NCBI GenBank assembly: GCA_900545545.1
Contig: UQZO01000004.1
Span: forward strand, 1 to 64,000
DNA: 64,000 nt
Direction of reading: 5' to 3'
DNA from: an uncultured Subdoligranulum sp.
Lineage (GTDB): Bacteria > Bacillota > Clostridia > Oscillospirales > Ruminococcaceae
Positions within the stretch are counted from its first letter, which is position 1, and each line of letters starts with the position of its first letter. A program made the position numbers and the translations under genes. The notes under the pieces were generated by a model, which saw only the letters and a list, made by a program, of their open reading frames with translations, had not been told where the DNA came from and made no database searches. Of the stretch, positions 6,815 through 14,730 are shown piece by piece.

Positions 6815-8038
6815 ATGAACGCAGTCGGGATCGACGTATCCAAGGGCAAAAGCATGGTGGCCGCCCTGCGGCCAATGGGGGAAGTGGCTCTTGCTCCCCG
6901 TGAATTTCCTCACACAGACGTTGGTTTGGAGCAGATGGCCTATGCCATTATCAACCTGGGTGAGGACACAAAAGTTCTCATGGAAGCGACCGGCCGTTAC
7001 CACGAGCCTGTGGCGGCGGCACTGCACGAACATGGGATTTTTGTATCCGTGCTGAACCCGCTCTACGTTAAGCAGAGCGGCGGCGGTTCCATTCGGAAAG
7101 TCAAGACCGACAAAGCGGACGCAATGAAGATCGCCAAATACGCTCTTGACAACTGGGTCAAATTGCAGGAATATACACCTATGGATGCAATTCGACAACA
7201 ACTGAAACTGTACAGCCGCCAGTACGACCTGTACATGAAAACCAACGTGGCGCTGCAAAACAATCTCATTTCTCTGACCGACAAGGTGTACCCTGGCGTG
7301 AACGAACTGTTCTCCAGCCCGGAGCGCCCTGACGGCCACCAGAAATGGGTGGACTATGTCATGACTTTCTGGCACCGCGACTGCCTGTGCCGCATATCGC
7401 CGGAGGAGTTCACCGAGCGCTACCGGAAGTGGTGCAAGCGGAAAGGCTACAACTTCAGCCCCGACAAGGCCTTTGACGTGTATGTCAGTAGCTGCGAACC
7501 TTACACGACACTGCCCAGGAACAGCAACACCAAGATGCTGATTACAACAGCCGCCCGGCAGCTCACCGCTGCGCGTGCCGCAACGGCGGCTCTGCGGCAG
7601 GAAATGATCTGCCTGGCACAGCAGTTGCCAGAATACGAGACGGTGCGGGCCATGTACGGCGTGGGCGATGTCACCGCCGCCCAGCTGATCGCCGAGATCG
7701 GCGACGTTCGCCGCTTTGCCCACCGCAGCTCGCTGGTGGCCTTCGCCGGCGTCGACCCGGCCGTGAACCAGTCGGGCAAGCACGCCGTACAGAGCAATCC
7801 GGCCACCAAACGCGGCTCTCCACATCTGCGCAAGATCCTCTACCAGGTGGTTTGCACCTATCTGAAAAAGTCCCCGGCCAACGAGCCGGTGTACCAGTTT
7901 CTGGACAGGAAACGCGCAGAGGGCAAGCCTTATTTCGTGTACATGACCGCCGCACAGAACAAGTTCCTGCGCATTTACTACGCACGGGTGAAAGAGTGCC
8001 TCACGGCGGCTGGCTGTGAACCGCCTGGACAAGAATAA
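6815..8038 (+). CDS. IS110-family transposase (bridge-RNA-guided recombinase)
   Basis: A 407-residue enzyme. The N-terminal RuvC-like domain shows GIDVSKG (Asp7), MEATGRYH (Glu57) and KTDKADAMK (Asp99, Asp102), the DEDD set of the family. The C-terminal Transposase_20-type domain includes MYGVGDVTAAQLIAEIGD, AFAGVDPAVNQSGKH, which should contain the catalytic Ser, and KRGSPHLRKILYQ. ATG 6815 follows GGGAGG at 6803-6808 with 6-nt spacing; the upstream in-frame GTG has no such site. The frame is intact with no internal stop, so the element may be active. The leader RNA lies upstream of the gene, as in the IS110 group rather than IS1111. Confidence 0.95.
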   Translation: MNAVGIDVSKGKSMVAALRPMGEVALAPREFPHTDVGLEQMAYAIINLGEDTKVLMEATGRYHEPVAAALHEHGIFVSVLNPLYVKQSGGGSIRKVKTDKADAMKIAKYALDNWVKLQEYTPMDAIRQQLKLYSRQYDLYMKTNVALQNNLISLTDKVYPGVNELFSSPERPDGHQKWVDYVMTFWHRDCLCRISPEEFTERYRKWCKRKGYNFSPDKAFDVYVSSCEPYTTLPRNSNTKMLITTAARQLTAARAATAALRQEMICLAQQLPEYETVRAMYGVGDVTAAQLIAEIGDVRRFAHRSSLVAFAGVDPAVNQSGKHAVQSNPATKRGSPHLRKILYQVVCTYLKKSPANEPVYQFLDRKRAEGKPYFVYMTAAQNKFLRIYYARVKECLTAAGCEPPGQE

Positions 8039-8176
8039 GTTCCATTGCAAAATACCTTCTCTAACAGGCTGGCGATGTCGTTTTACCGCCGGTCAGATGT
8101 GGTGTATGGATTTTCGGCTTCTGCTTTGGGGCGGAAGTTTTTTCGTTTGGGGGGCTTGACTTTTTATTTGCAGGCT

Positions 8177-8295
8177 CCGTTTTGGTTACAGCCTAGTCTG
8201 CGCAGTTTACGCGGTGTCTGGATTGGAAAATACTTCCGCTGCCAAAAAAATCAGAATTTTTTTGAAAAATTTGCGTTAAAAGAATAACAACCCCC
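8177..8295. other. AT-rich upstream region of gap; former promoter side of the interrupted gene
   Basis: I see no gene here. Before the IS110 insertion this DNA would have lain directly upstream of the minus-strand gene now ending at 6528, so it should contain that gene's original promoter, reading toward lower coordinates. I could not assign a confident -35/-10 pair on the minus strand. A/T tracts at 8246-8275 lie just upstream of the gap promoter and could act as an UP element. Confidence 0.45.
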
Positions 8296-8324
8296 TTGCA
8301 GATTGTGTAAGAATAGGGTACAAT
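8296..8324 (+). promoter_or_regulatory. gap promoter
   Basis: TTGCAG (8296-8301), a 17-bp spacer and TACAAT (8319-8324). The predicted start near 8331 gives a leader of about 60 nt before ATG 8393. Confidence 0.85.
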
Positions 8325-8392
8325 AGTATCATACCGCAGAGCGGGGATACCGCTCACAAGGTTATACAATAAAATCTTGGGAGGATTTTACT

Positions 8393-9421
8393 ATGGCTGT
8401 TAAAGTTGCTATCAATGGTTTTGGCCGTATCGGTCGTCTGGCTTTCCGTCAGATGTTTGAGGCGGACGGCTACGAAGTCGTCGCCATCAACGACCTGACC
8501 AGCCCCGCTATGCTGGCTCACCTGCTGAAGTACGACACCGCTCAGGGCTCTTTCCTGGGCAAGATCGGCGAGAACAAGCACACCGTCGAGGCTGGCGATG
8601 ACTGCATCATCGTCGACGGCAAGAAGATCACCATCTACGCCATCAAGGACGCCAAGGATTGCCCCTGGGGCGAGCTGGGCATCGATGTCGTTCTGGAGTG
8701 CACCGGCTTCTACACCAGCAAAGAGAAGAGCATGGCTCACATCGCTGCTGGCGCCAAGAAGGTCGTCATCTCTGCTCCTGCCGGCAATGACCTGAAGACC
8801 ATCGTCTACTCCGTCAACGAGAAGACCCTGACCGCTGATGATCAGGTCATCTCCGCTGCTTCCTGCACCACCAACTGCCTGGCTCCGATGGCCGACACCC
8901 TGAACAAGGCTTTCCCCATCGTTTCCGGCATCATGACCACCGTTCATGCTTACACCGGCGACCAGATGATCCTGGACGGCCCGCAGCGTAAGGGCGACCT
9001 GCGCCGCGCTCGTGCTGGTGCTCAGAACATCGTTCCCAACTCCACCGGCGCTGCCAAGGCCATCGGCCTGGTCATCCCCGAGCTGAACGGCAAGCTGATC
9101 GGCTCTGCTCAGCGTGTGCCCGTTCCCACCGGTTCTACCACCATCCTGGTTGCCGTTGTCAAGGGCAAGGACGTCACCAAGGACGCCATCAACGCCGCTA
9201 TGAAGGCTGCTGCCTCTGAGAGCTTCGGCTACAACGAGGACCAGATCGTTTCTTCCGACGTCATCGGCATGCGTTACGGCAGCCTGTTCGACGCCACTCA
9301 GACCATGGTCACCAAGATCGACGACGACACCTATCAGGTTCAGGTCGTGTCCTGGTACGACAACGAGAACAGCTACACCAGCCAGATGGTCCGCACCATT
9401 AAGTACTTCGCTGAGCTGTAA
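8393..9421 (+). CDS. gap: Type I glyceraldehyde-3-phosphate dehydrogenase
   Basis: A 342-residue cytoplasmic glycolytic enzyme that converts glyceraldehyde-3-phosphate, NAD and phosphate to 1,3-bisphosphoglycerate. GFGRIGR at 9-15 is the dinucleotide-binding motif. SAASCTTNCLAP carries catalytic Cys158. HAYTGDQ and the C-terminal SWYDNENSYTSQM are classic family blocks. Asp34 (AINDL) favours NAD over NADP. ATG 8393 follows GGGAGG. Codon bias is extreme, consistent with a highly expressed gene. It is a single-gene unit with its own promoter and terminator; pgk and tpi are not next to it. Confidence 0.97.
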   Translation: MAVKVAINGFGRIGRLAFRQMFEADGYEVVAINDLTSPAMLAHLLKYDTAQGSFLGKIGENKHTVEAGDDCIIVDGKKITIYAIKDAKDCPWGELGIDVVLECTGFYTSKEKSMAHIAAGAKKVVISAPAGNDLKTIVYSVNEKTLTADDQVISAASCTTNCLAPMADTLNKAFPIVSGIMTTVHAYTGDQMILDGPQRKGDLRRARAGAQNIVPNSTGAAKAIGLVIPELNGKLIGSAQRVPVPTGSTTILVAVVKGKDVTKDAINAAMKAAASESFGYNEDQIVSSDVIGMRYGSLFDATQTMVTKIDDDTYQVQVVSWYDNENSYTSQMVRTIKYFAEL

Positions 9422-9444
9422 TCCAAATCTTCCCGCATAACAGT

Positions 9445-9482
9445 GCCGCCGCACTCCGCAAGGAGCGCGGCGGCGCTTTTTT
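9445..9482 (+). terminator. gap terminator
   Basis: GCCGCCGC (9445-9452) and GCGGCGGC (9467-9474) form the lower stem and CTCC/GGAG the upper stem around GCAA, with an A-C mismatch between them. A run of T from 9477 follows. Confidence 0.9.
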
Positions 9483-9498
9483 GTTGCTTCAAAACCGG

Positions 9499-9527
9499 TT
9501 GCACCGGGCGCAAAGTCGGCCTATAAT
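9499..9527 (+). promoter_or_regulatory. Promoter of the SGNH esterase gene
   Basis: TTGCAC (9499-9504), a 17-bp spacer and TATAAT (9522-9527). The in-frame ATG at 9526 lies inside the -10 box, so it cannot be the translation start. Confidence 0.85.
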
Positions 9528-9552
9528 GGACCCATATGCAGCCAATGCAAGA

Positions 9553-9588
9553 GGGGAGGGACGGTATCCCCCGGGGATACCGTGGAAG
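9553..9588 (+). promoter_or_regulatory. Hairpin lodged between Shine-Dalgarno and start codon
   Basis: GGGGAGGG (9553-9560) is the only good ribosome-binding site. It is followed at once by a near-perfect hairpin, ACGGTATCCCC (9561-9571) with GGGGATACCGT (9573-9583), then GGAAG and ATG 9589. Linear spacing is 28 nt; with the hairpin folded, only 5 nt separate the site from the start codon. This would let the hairpin set translation efficiency. The role is inferred. Confidence 0.5.
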
Positions 9589-10371
9589 ATGAAAAACCAT
9601 TCGGAATATGATCTGTTTTTGTTTATCGGGCAATCCAACATGGCGGGGCGCGGCATTACCGGCGCGCGCTGGCCCCAGCCGGCGCCGGAACTTCTGCCCG
9701 GGGCCGGGTATGAGTACCGCGCTGTTTCTGATCCCGGGCATCTGCATCCCATTGCAGAGCCCTTCGGCGCTGCGGAAAACCGCCCCGGCGGTATTGACGA
9801 ACCGGGCCGCAAAACCGGCTCGATGGTCACGGCATTTGTCAATGCCTACTATACCGCCACCGGCACGCCGGTGATCGGGGTGTCGGCCAGTGTGGGCGGT
9901 TCGGGCATTGCCGAATGGCAGGGAGAGGAGGATTTTCTTTCCGATGCCATCCGGCGCTGGACCGACACCGGGAAATTCCTGGCAGAACAAAAAATTCCGG
10001 TGCGGCATCGTTATATGCTGTGGTGCCAGGGGGAAACCGACGGCGACCGGGGCACCGGGCCGGAAACGTATAAGGCAAAATTCCGGGCTATGTTTGCACA
10101 ATTACAGGGCCGGGGTGTGGAAAACTGTTTTCTGATTCCCATCGGGCAGTACAACGGCATCCACGGCTATGACTATACAGCCATCCATCAGGCCCAGCTG
10201 GAACTGGCGCAGGAAGTGCCCGGCGTGGTGCTGGCCAGCAACGGCTTTGGGGCCATGCGGGCCCGCGGCCTGATGAAGGATTCCTACCATTATTATCAGC
10301 AGGCCTACAACGAAGTGGGCACCGAAGCCGGGAAAATGGCGGGAAATTTTGTCAACGCAAAGCAAGGCTGA
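9589..10371 (+). CDS. SGNH-type sialate O-acetylesterase-like carbohydrate esterase
   Basis: A 260-residue protein with FLFIGQSNMAGRG at its N terminus; Ser16 would be the nucleophile of the SASA/DUF303 (CE6-like) esterase fold. SASVGGSGIAEW and LWCQGETD match the following family blocks, where Gly and Asn/Gln form the oxyanion hole. A candidate Asp-His pair lies in KDSYHYYQQAYNEVG near the C terminus. No signal peptide is present, so it should act in the cytoplasm, perhaps removing acetyl groups from imported sugars. It has its own promoter and terminator. The start was chosen because the upstream ATG overlaps the -10 box. Confidence 0.85.
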   Translation: MKNHSEYDLFLFIGQSNMAGRGITGARWPQPAPELLPGAGYEYRAVSDPGHLHPIAEPFGAAENRPGGIDEPGRKTGSMVTAFVNAYYTATGTPVIGVSASVGGSGIAEWQGEEDFLSDAIRRWTDTGKFLAEQKIPVRHRYMLWCQGETDGDRGTGPETYKAKFRAMFAQLQGRGVENCFLIPIGQYNGIHGYDYTAIHQAQLELAQEVPGVVLASNGFGAMRARGLMKDSYHYYQQAYNEVGTEAGKMAGNFVNAKQG

Positions 10372-10381
10372 ACGAGAAAAA

Positions 10382-10415
10382 GCGTCTTCCGCGGCAGGCG
10401 GAAGACGCTTTTTTT
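10382..10415. terminator. Bidirectional terminator between the esterase and histidine kinase genes
   Basis: GCGTCTTCCGC (10382-10392) pairs perfectly with GCGGAAGACGC (10398-10408). Seven T follow on the plus strand and an A run precedes on the same strand, so it can terminate both convergent genes. The kinase stop codon lies in the T run. Confidence 0.92.
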
Positions 10416-11808
10416 ATGGATGCAGCGGCAATTGCAGGGTTGCCAGTGCACCGGAAGGGGTGTTGCACAGCTGCAGGCTGCCGCCGTGGGCTTCCGCCAC
10501 GGTGCGGGCAAAATAGAGCCCCAATCCCTGATGCCCGTCGCTGCGGGCGGCGTCCCCGGTGGAAAACATCTGTGCGCCGTGCTGCAGAATCTCGGCGGGA
10601 AACCCGGGGCCGGTATCCTGCACCGTAAGAATCAGAAAACCGGCTTCGCAGCGGCAGCCCAGGGTGATTTGCCCCTCCGCAGGGGTGAACCGTACGGCGT
10701 TGGCCAGCAGGTTTTCCACCGCGCGGGTCAGCTCCTGCCGTCGGGCCTGGAGTGTGGCACCATCCGGTGTGGAAAATTCCGCTGCAAACGATACATGGTG
10801 CGGGGCGCAGAGTTCCTGCCCCAGGGTGCGCAGTTCCGCCTGCCACCCGATAATGGGCAGCACTTCGGCGGGGGCGTGGGATACCTGGGCAGTGCATACG
10901 TCCCGCAGGGCTGCCACATATTGGGCGGCGCGGTCGCTGCTGCGCAGGATGGCTTCAACTGCCTGCCGCTGGGTGTCGGGCAAGGTGTCCTCGGCCAGCA
11001 GTTCGGCGTTGCCCCGCACAACGGTCAGTGGGGTTTTCAGGTCGTGGGCCAGTGCTGCAAGCCGTTGGCTGCGCTGCTCTTCCAGCAGCCACTGGGCTTT
11101 CAGCGAGGCCGCCAGTTCTTTTCGCAGCCGGTCCATCGTCTGCAATGCCTCGTCCAGTTCCCGCAAATGGGTGGGCCCCGGCATCGGGACCGAGAGATCG
11201 CCCTCTGCCAGAATGCGGCAGGCCAGGGTCAGCTGTCCGGTCTTTTCGCGCAGCTGGCGGGCGGTGCGGCGGGTGATCCAGAGCACTGCGGCGGCCAGCC
11301 ACAAGAGCAGGAGCAGTGTCATGCATCCTTGAAAATCCGGCAGTTTGCCGCGCAGGGTGGGGTCTGCATAGGGCATGGAAAAATCATACTGCAAGCGGCA
11401 AAGGGGGCCGTCAATCAAGGGGACATCCCGGTAAAAATGGGTGTAGATCAGCGGGCTGCCCAGGGCCAGTGCCAGACTGAGCTGCTCCTCCGTCATATTG
11501 GTGGCCAAAACATCCCGGCTGTCGGCGGCGGCGCCGGGGGTCACCCGGCTGTCCAGCAGTACCCAGCGGCAGAGGTCGGGCAGGGCTGCGGCATCAAAAT
11601 GGTCCGCCGACATGGCAGGCAGCTGCTCCATAGCCTGCAGCGTGGCGTCGGACCCTGCGTAGGCGGGCAGCACAAAGCCTGCCTGGATCATGCCCATCAG
11701 CAGGGCAAACCACAGGATGGCCACCGTGGCGCAGGCAAGAATCGTCCGGACCAGATACCCGAATAACAGGCCGTTCAAAGTGCGGGTACGTTTTACTCGT
11801 TTTTCCAT
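10414..11808 (-). CDS. Sensor histidine kinase, HAMP-HisKA-HATPase
   Basis: 464 residues. Membrane helix 1 is about residues 22-46, an extracytoplasmic domain of roughly 115 residues follows, and membrane helix 2 is about 161-179. Then come a HAMP-like linker, the phospho-acceptor LAALAHDLKTPL (His255) and an HATPase domain with ENLLANAVRFT (N-box), VQDTGPGFP (G1) and GLGLYFARTVAEAHGG (G2). It should autophosphorylate and pass phosphate to the response regulator whose gene overlaps its start by 16 bp. The sensed signal is unknown; the extracytoplasmic domain matches nothing I recognise. It is the last gene of a minus-strand operon with a TraX-like membrane protein first. Confidence 0.93.
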   Translation of the reverse strand: MEKRVKRTRTLNGLLFGYLVRTILACATVAILWFALLMGMIQAGFVLPAYAGSDATLQAMEQLPAMSADHFDAAALPDLCRWVLLDSRVTPGAAADSRDVLATNMTEEQLSLALALGSPLIYTHFYRDVPLIDGPLCRLQYDFSMPYADPTLRGKLPDFQGCMTLLLLLWLAAAVLWITRRTARQLREKTGQLTLACRILAEGDLSVPMPGPTHLRELDEALQTMDRLRKELAASLKAQWLLEEQRSQRLAALAHDLKTPLTVVRGNAELLAEDTLPDTQRQAVEAILRSSDRAAQYVAALRDVCTAQVSHAPAEVLPIIGWQAELRTLGQELCAPHHVSFAAEFSTPDGATLQARRQELTRAVENLLANAVRFTPAEGQITLGCRCEAGFLILTVQDTGPGFPAEILQHGAQMFSTGDAARSDGHQGLGLYFARTVAEAHGGSLQLCNTPSGALATLQLPLHP

Positions 11809-12458
11809 CGGTATCCGATCCCCCAGACGGTTTCAATGGGCTGTAGTGCACAGCCGCGCAGCTTGGAGCGAATGTTTTTTACATGTTCCGTCACAGCCGA
11901 AGTGTCGGCGGTGCCGTCAAAACCAAAGGCGGCCTCATACAGCTGCTCTTTGGAAAAGGTGCGCCCGGCGTGCAGGGCCAGATATTCGCAGATGGCGTAC
12001 TCGGCACGGGTCAGATGCAGAGGCGTTTCGCCGACGAACGCCTGCTCAGCCTGCAAATCAAAGGTCACGCCGCCCCGGCACACCCGATGGCGGGATGTGC
12101 GGTTCTGCCGCCGCAGGTGGGCGTTGACCCGGGCCCGCAGTTCCGCCAGGCGAAAAGGCTTGGTCAGGTAATCGTCCCCGCCCACACCCAGGCCGCGCAG
12201 CACATCTTCCTCCCCGGTGCGGGCGGTGAGAAACAGAATGGGGCAGTCTGCCAGGGCGCGCAGACGCCGGCAGGTGGCAAAACCGTCCTCCCCGGGCATC
12301 ATCACATCCAGCAGGATGCAGTCGGCCCAGGCACAATGCTGCTCGGTCACCGCAGCGCCGCTGTATAAAACAGTGACGACATGGCCGTCCCGCTCCAGCG
12401 CGGTTTGCAGCAGGTCGCAGAGATCGCGGTCATCATCGACTGCCAGAATATGGGCCAT
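11793..12458 (-). CDS. Response regulator, OmpR/PhoB family
   Basis: 221 residues. The receiver domain has the acidic pair in AVDDD, phospho-acceptor Asp51 (LLDVMMPG), a conserved Thr in FLTART and Lys in LTKPF. The C-terminal winged-helix DNA-binding domain ends in TVWGIGYRW, the hairpin typical of the family. ATG 12458 follows AAAAGGAGG. The gene overlaps the kinase gene downstream, which implies translational coupling and a cognate pair. Target genes are unknown; the TraX-like gene that opens the operon is the obvious candidate. Confidence 0.94.
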   Translation of the reverse strand: MAHILAVDDDRDLCDLLQTALERDGHVVTVLYSGAAVTEQHCAWADCILLDVMMPGEDGFATCRRLRALADCPILFLTARTGEEDVLRGLGVGGDDYLTKPFRLAELRARVNAHLRRQNRTSRHRVCRGGVTFDLQAEQAFVGETPLHLTRAEYAICEYLALHAGRTFSKEQLYEAAFGFDGTADTSAVTEHVKNIRSKLRGCALQPIETVWGIGYRWKNE

Positions 12459-12480
12459 ACAATACCTCCTTTTGGGGTGC

Positions 12481-13353
12481 TCAGGCGGTTACCAGCAGAA
12501 CCGCCCAGGACAGGGCATACAACAGGTACACATGGGCGGGGTAGAAGATGTAAAACAACCGTTTCAGGCCCCGGCCGCGCTGCCCATTATACAGCAGCAT
12601 AAAAAATACCGCAAACACGCTCAGCCACTCGTAGGCAAGGGTGAACATCCAAGAAATGGAAAAATCTTCGGTGCCCAGCAGCTGTACCAGCGGAAAGGCA
12701 AAATCAAACAACATCGTCAGCAGCACAAAAGCGGCGGCCTGCAGGCTGCGTCGGCCGCGCAGCAGATAAAGCGCGATGCCGATGACGATGTAGAACCCGC
12801 CGCCGTCTACAATCAGGGACCAGCAGGGCAGGACAGTGTAGACCAGCACGGCCAGAATGCTGTCCAGCAGCCACGCAGCCGGGGTGGCGTTGGCGGCGGC
12901 ATACAGAAGCAAAAAGAGAAACGGCCACAAAAGGGGCAGCAGCACCGCAGCCAGCCCCCGGCCCCATTGCCGCTGACGCAGCCAGTCGATGCCTTGCCAT
13001 ACGGGAATCAGGATGACGAAGTTCATGAAGATGGCGTTCATGGGGAAAAAGCCGTCGGGACGCACACCGATTTTGGCATACATCATCAGAAATTGCACCA
13101 GCCCCATGGCGGCGGAGATCATCCAGATCCGGCGGAAATAGCGTTTCCGGTCGTGGGTGTGGGCGAACCCCTCCACGGTGCAGAAGAGAAATAGCGGAGC
13201 CGACAAGCGCCCCAGCATGGAAAACCACAGTGGGATGGCGCCGGTGAAAGAAAAGAAATACTGGATGTGGTCCAGCACCATCAGCGCCAGTGCGATTCCT
13301 TTCAGGGCGGTCTCGCTCAGACCGCGGCGCGGTGCGGGCAGGGAAACAGACAT
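12481..13353 (-). CDS. TraX-family integral membrane protein
   Basis: A 290-residue polytopic protein with about eight hydrophobic segments. It resembles the TraX family: an N-terminal block ALKGIALALMVLDHIQYFF, then LGRLSAPLFLFCTVEGFAHT and a C-terminal FYIFYPAHVYLLY. TraX acetylates F-pilin, and related acyltransferase-3-like proteins modify surface molecules. No conjugation genes are here, so a chromosomal surface-acylation role is more likely. ATG 13353 follows AGGAGG. The response-regulator gene starts 22 bp downstream in the same direction, so the three genes probably form one transcript. The substrate is unknown. Confidence 0.85.
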   Translation of the reverse strand: MSVSLPAPRRGLSETALKGIALALMVLDHIQYFFSFTGAIPLWFSMLGRLSAPLFLFCTVEGFAHTHDRKRYFRRIWMISAAMGLVQFLMMYAKIGVRPDGFFPMNAIFMNFVILIPVWQGIDWLRQRQWGRGLAAVLLPLLWPFLFLLLYAAANATPAAWLLDSILAVLVYTVLPCWSLIVDGGGFYIVIGIALYLLRGRRSLQAAAFVLLTMLFDFAFPLVQLLGTEDFSISWMFTLAYEWLSVFAVFFMLLYNGQRGRGLKRLFYIFYPAHVYLLYALSWAVLLVTA

Positions 13354-13425
13354 AATAAAAACCTCCTGTTACTTGGTACATGACCAGCATAACAGGAGAT
13401 TCTAAGGATTTTATAAGGAACGGTT

Positions 13426-14532
13426 TCAGATCTTGATCAGTTCGTATTCGCGGGTACCCAGGCCGATCTTTTCTGCGTGTTCCAGGCAGCTCTTCCAGTT
13501 GGTGGCGGGGCTGGAATCGGTGAAGTGGTCGTGGTGTTCATGGGGCATCTCGGCCAGGTGGCTGTTGGGCATAACGGGCTGCTGGTTCACGGCGTCGGCG
13601 CAGGCCTGGTCCAGGGCTACGGGGTCAAAGCTGGCGAACATGCCCACATCGGGTACGATGGGCACATCGTTTTCGGCGTGGCAGTCGCAGTAGGGCGAAA
13701 CATCGATGACCATGTTGATGTGGAACTGGGGACGGCCATCCAGCACAGCCTTGGAGTATTCGGCGATCTTGCAGTTCAGGATGTCGTTGCTCTCATCCTG
13801 TGCGGGACAGACGGCATCCATGGGGCAAACGCCGATGCAGCGCCCGCAGCCCACGCACTTGTCGTGGTCGATGCTGGCCTTGCCGTCGACGATGTGGGGG
13901 CCGTCGTGGGCGCAGATCTTGGCGCAGCGGCCGCAGCCGATGCAGGCGTCCTGGTTGACATAGGGCTTGCCGGCGCTGTGCATCTCCATCTTGCCGGCAC
14001 GGGAACCGCAGCCCATGCCGATGTTCTTCAGAGCGCCGCCGAAGCCGGTGCACTCATGCCCTTTGAAGTGGGACAGGGTGATGAAGATATCCGCGTCCAT
14101 GATGGCCCGGCCAATTTTGGCTTCCTTCACGTAGGTGCCGCCCTCCACGGGGACCAGCGCCTCGTCGGTGCCTTTCAGACCATCGGCAATGATGACATGG
14201 CAGCCGGTGGAGAAGGGGGAAAAACCGTTGATGTACGCGGTGTCCAGATGGTCCAGAGCGTTCTTGCGCCCGCCCACATACAGGGTGTTGCAGTCGGTCA
14301 GGAAGGGCTTGCCGCCCAGCTCCTTGATCACCTTGACCACCACCGCGGCATAGTTGGGGCGCAGGTAGGCCAGGTTGCCCGGCTCACCAAAATGGATTTT
14401 GATGGCCGTGTATTTGTTGGTGAAATCGATCTGGCCGATGCCGGCGGTCTTGATCAGCCGTTCCAGCTTCTGGGGCAGATTTTCGTTGAACGAGGTGCGC
14501 AGATCGGTAAAATAGACTTTGGATGCAGACAT
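13426..14532 (-). CDS. DUF362 domain protein with two [4Fe-4S] clusters
   Basis: 368 residues. The DUF362 fold covers most of the protein (AIKIHFGEPGNLAYLRPNYA, FITLSHFKGHECTGFGGALKN). A ferredoxin-like insert near residues 195-245 carries CIGCGRCAKIC and CVGCGRCIGVCPMD, enough cysteines for two [4Fe-4S] clusters. Further cysteines (YCDCH) lie after it. DUF362 proteins are common in anaerobes but their reaction is not established, so no substrate is assigned. ATG 14532 follows AGGAGG. It has its own promoter and is divergent from the first gene of the glycan region. Confidence 0.88.
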   Translation of the reverse strand: MSASKVYFTDLRTSFNENLPQKLERLIKTAGIGQIDFTNKYTAIKIHFGEPGNLAYLRPNYAAVVVKVIKELGGKPFLTDCNTLYVGGRKNALDHLDTAYINGFSPFSTGCHVIIADGLKGTDEALVPVEGGTYVKEAKIGRAIMDADIFITLSHFKGHECTGFGGALKNIGMGCGSRAGKMEMHSAGKPYVNQDACIGCGRCAKICAHDGPHIVDGKASIDHDKCVGCGRCIGVCPMDAVCPAQDESNDILNCKIAEYSKAVLDGRPQFHINMVIDVSPYCDCHAENDVPIVPDVGMFASFDPVALDQACADAVNQQPVMPNSHLAEMPHEHHDHFTDSSPATNWKSCLEHAEKIGLGTREYELIKI

Positions 14533-14570
14533 CGATACGCCTCCTGTAAATGTCGTTTTTACTTCATTTC

Positions 14571-14599
14571 ATTGTAAAATACCGCACCCGAAAATGCAA
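14571..14599 (-). promoter_or_regulatory. Promoter of the DUF362 gene
   Basis: On the minus strand, TTGCAT (14594-14599), a 17-bp spacer and TACAAT (14571-14576). Confidence 0.8.
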
Positions 14600-14639
14600 C
14601 CGTGCACCCGGCCAAAACGCAAATTTTGTGGGGCCGCCC

Positions 14640-14668
14640 TTGCGCAGGCAGAGTAAATGGGGTACAAT
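14640..14668 (+). promoter_or_regulatory. Promoter at the start of the glycan region
   Basis: TTGCGC (14640-14645), a 17-bp spacer and TACAAT (14663-14668). The RNA would start near 14675 with a leader of about 56 nt before ATG 14731. It is back-to-back with the DUF362 promoter, with about 40 bp between the -35 boxes. Confidence 0.78.
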
Positions 14669-14730
14669 ACAAAAAGAAATACACCGGGATCAGGGGGGCC
14701 TGCCCGGTTGAGGGATTTTAAGGAGACAGG

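Larger units (their letters stand above)
6538..8176 (+). mobile_element. IS110-family insertion element with CT core
   Basis: The element carries one DEDD-type transposase gene (6815-8038), a structured leader that looks like a bridge RNA, and no terminal inverted repeats. I place its ends at the CT dinucleotides 6538-6539 and 8175-8176 for two independent reasons. First, the RNA's target-loop guides match the outside flanks: CATCACC at 6638-6644 equals 6532-6538, and AACGGAG at 6663-6669 is the reverse complement of 8175-8181. Second, joining the right end to the left end at CT places TTGACT (8156-8161) exactly 17 bp from TACAAT (6542-6547). The inferred empty site is GCATCAC-CT-CCGTTTTGG. 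The ends are inferred, not confirmed by an empty allele. Confidence 0.8.

Noticed and set aside
9526..9588. ATG 9526 as start of the esterase
   Set aside because: It lies inside the -10 box of the gene's own promoter and encodes a Pro/Gly-rich stretch unlike the family N terminus.
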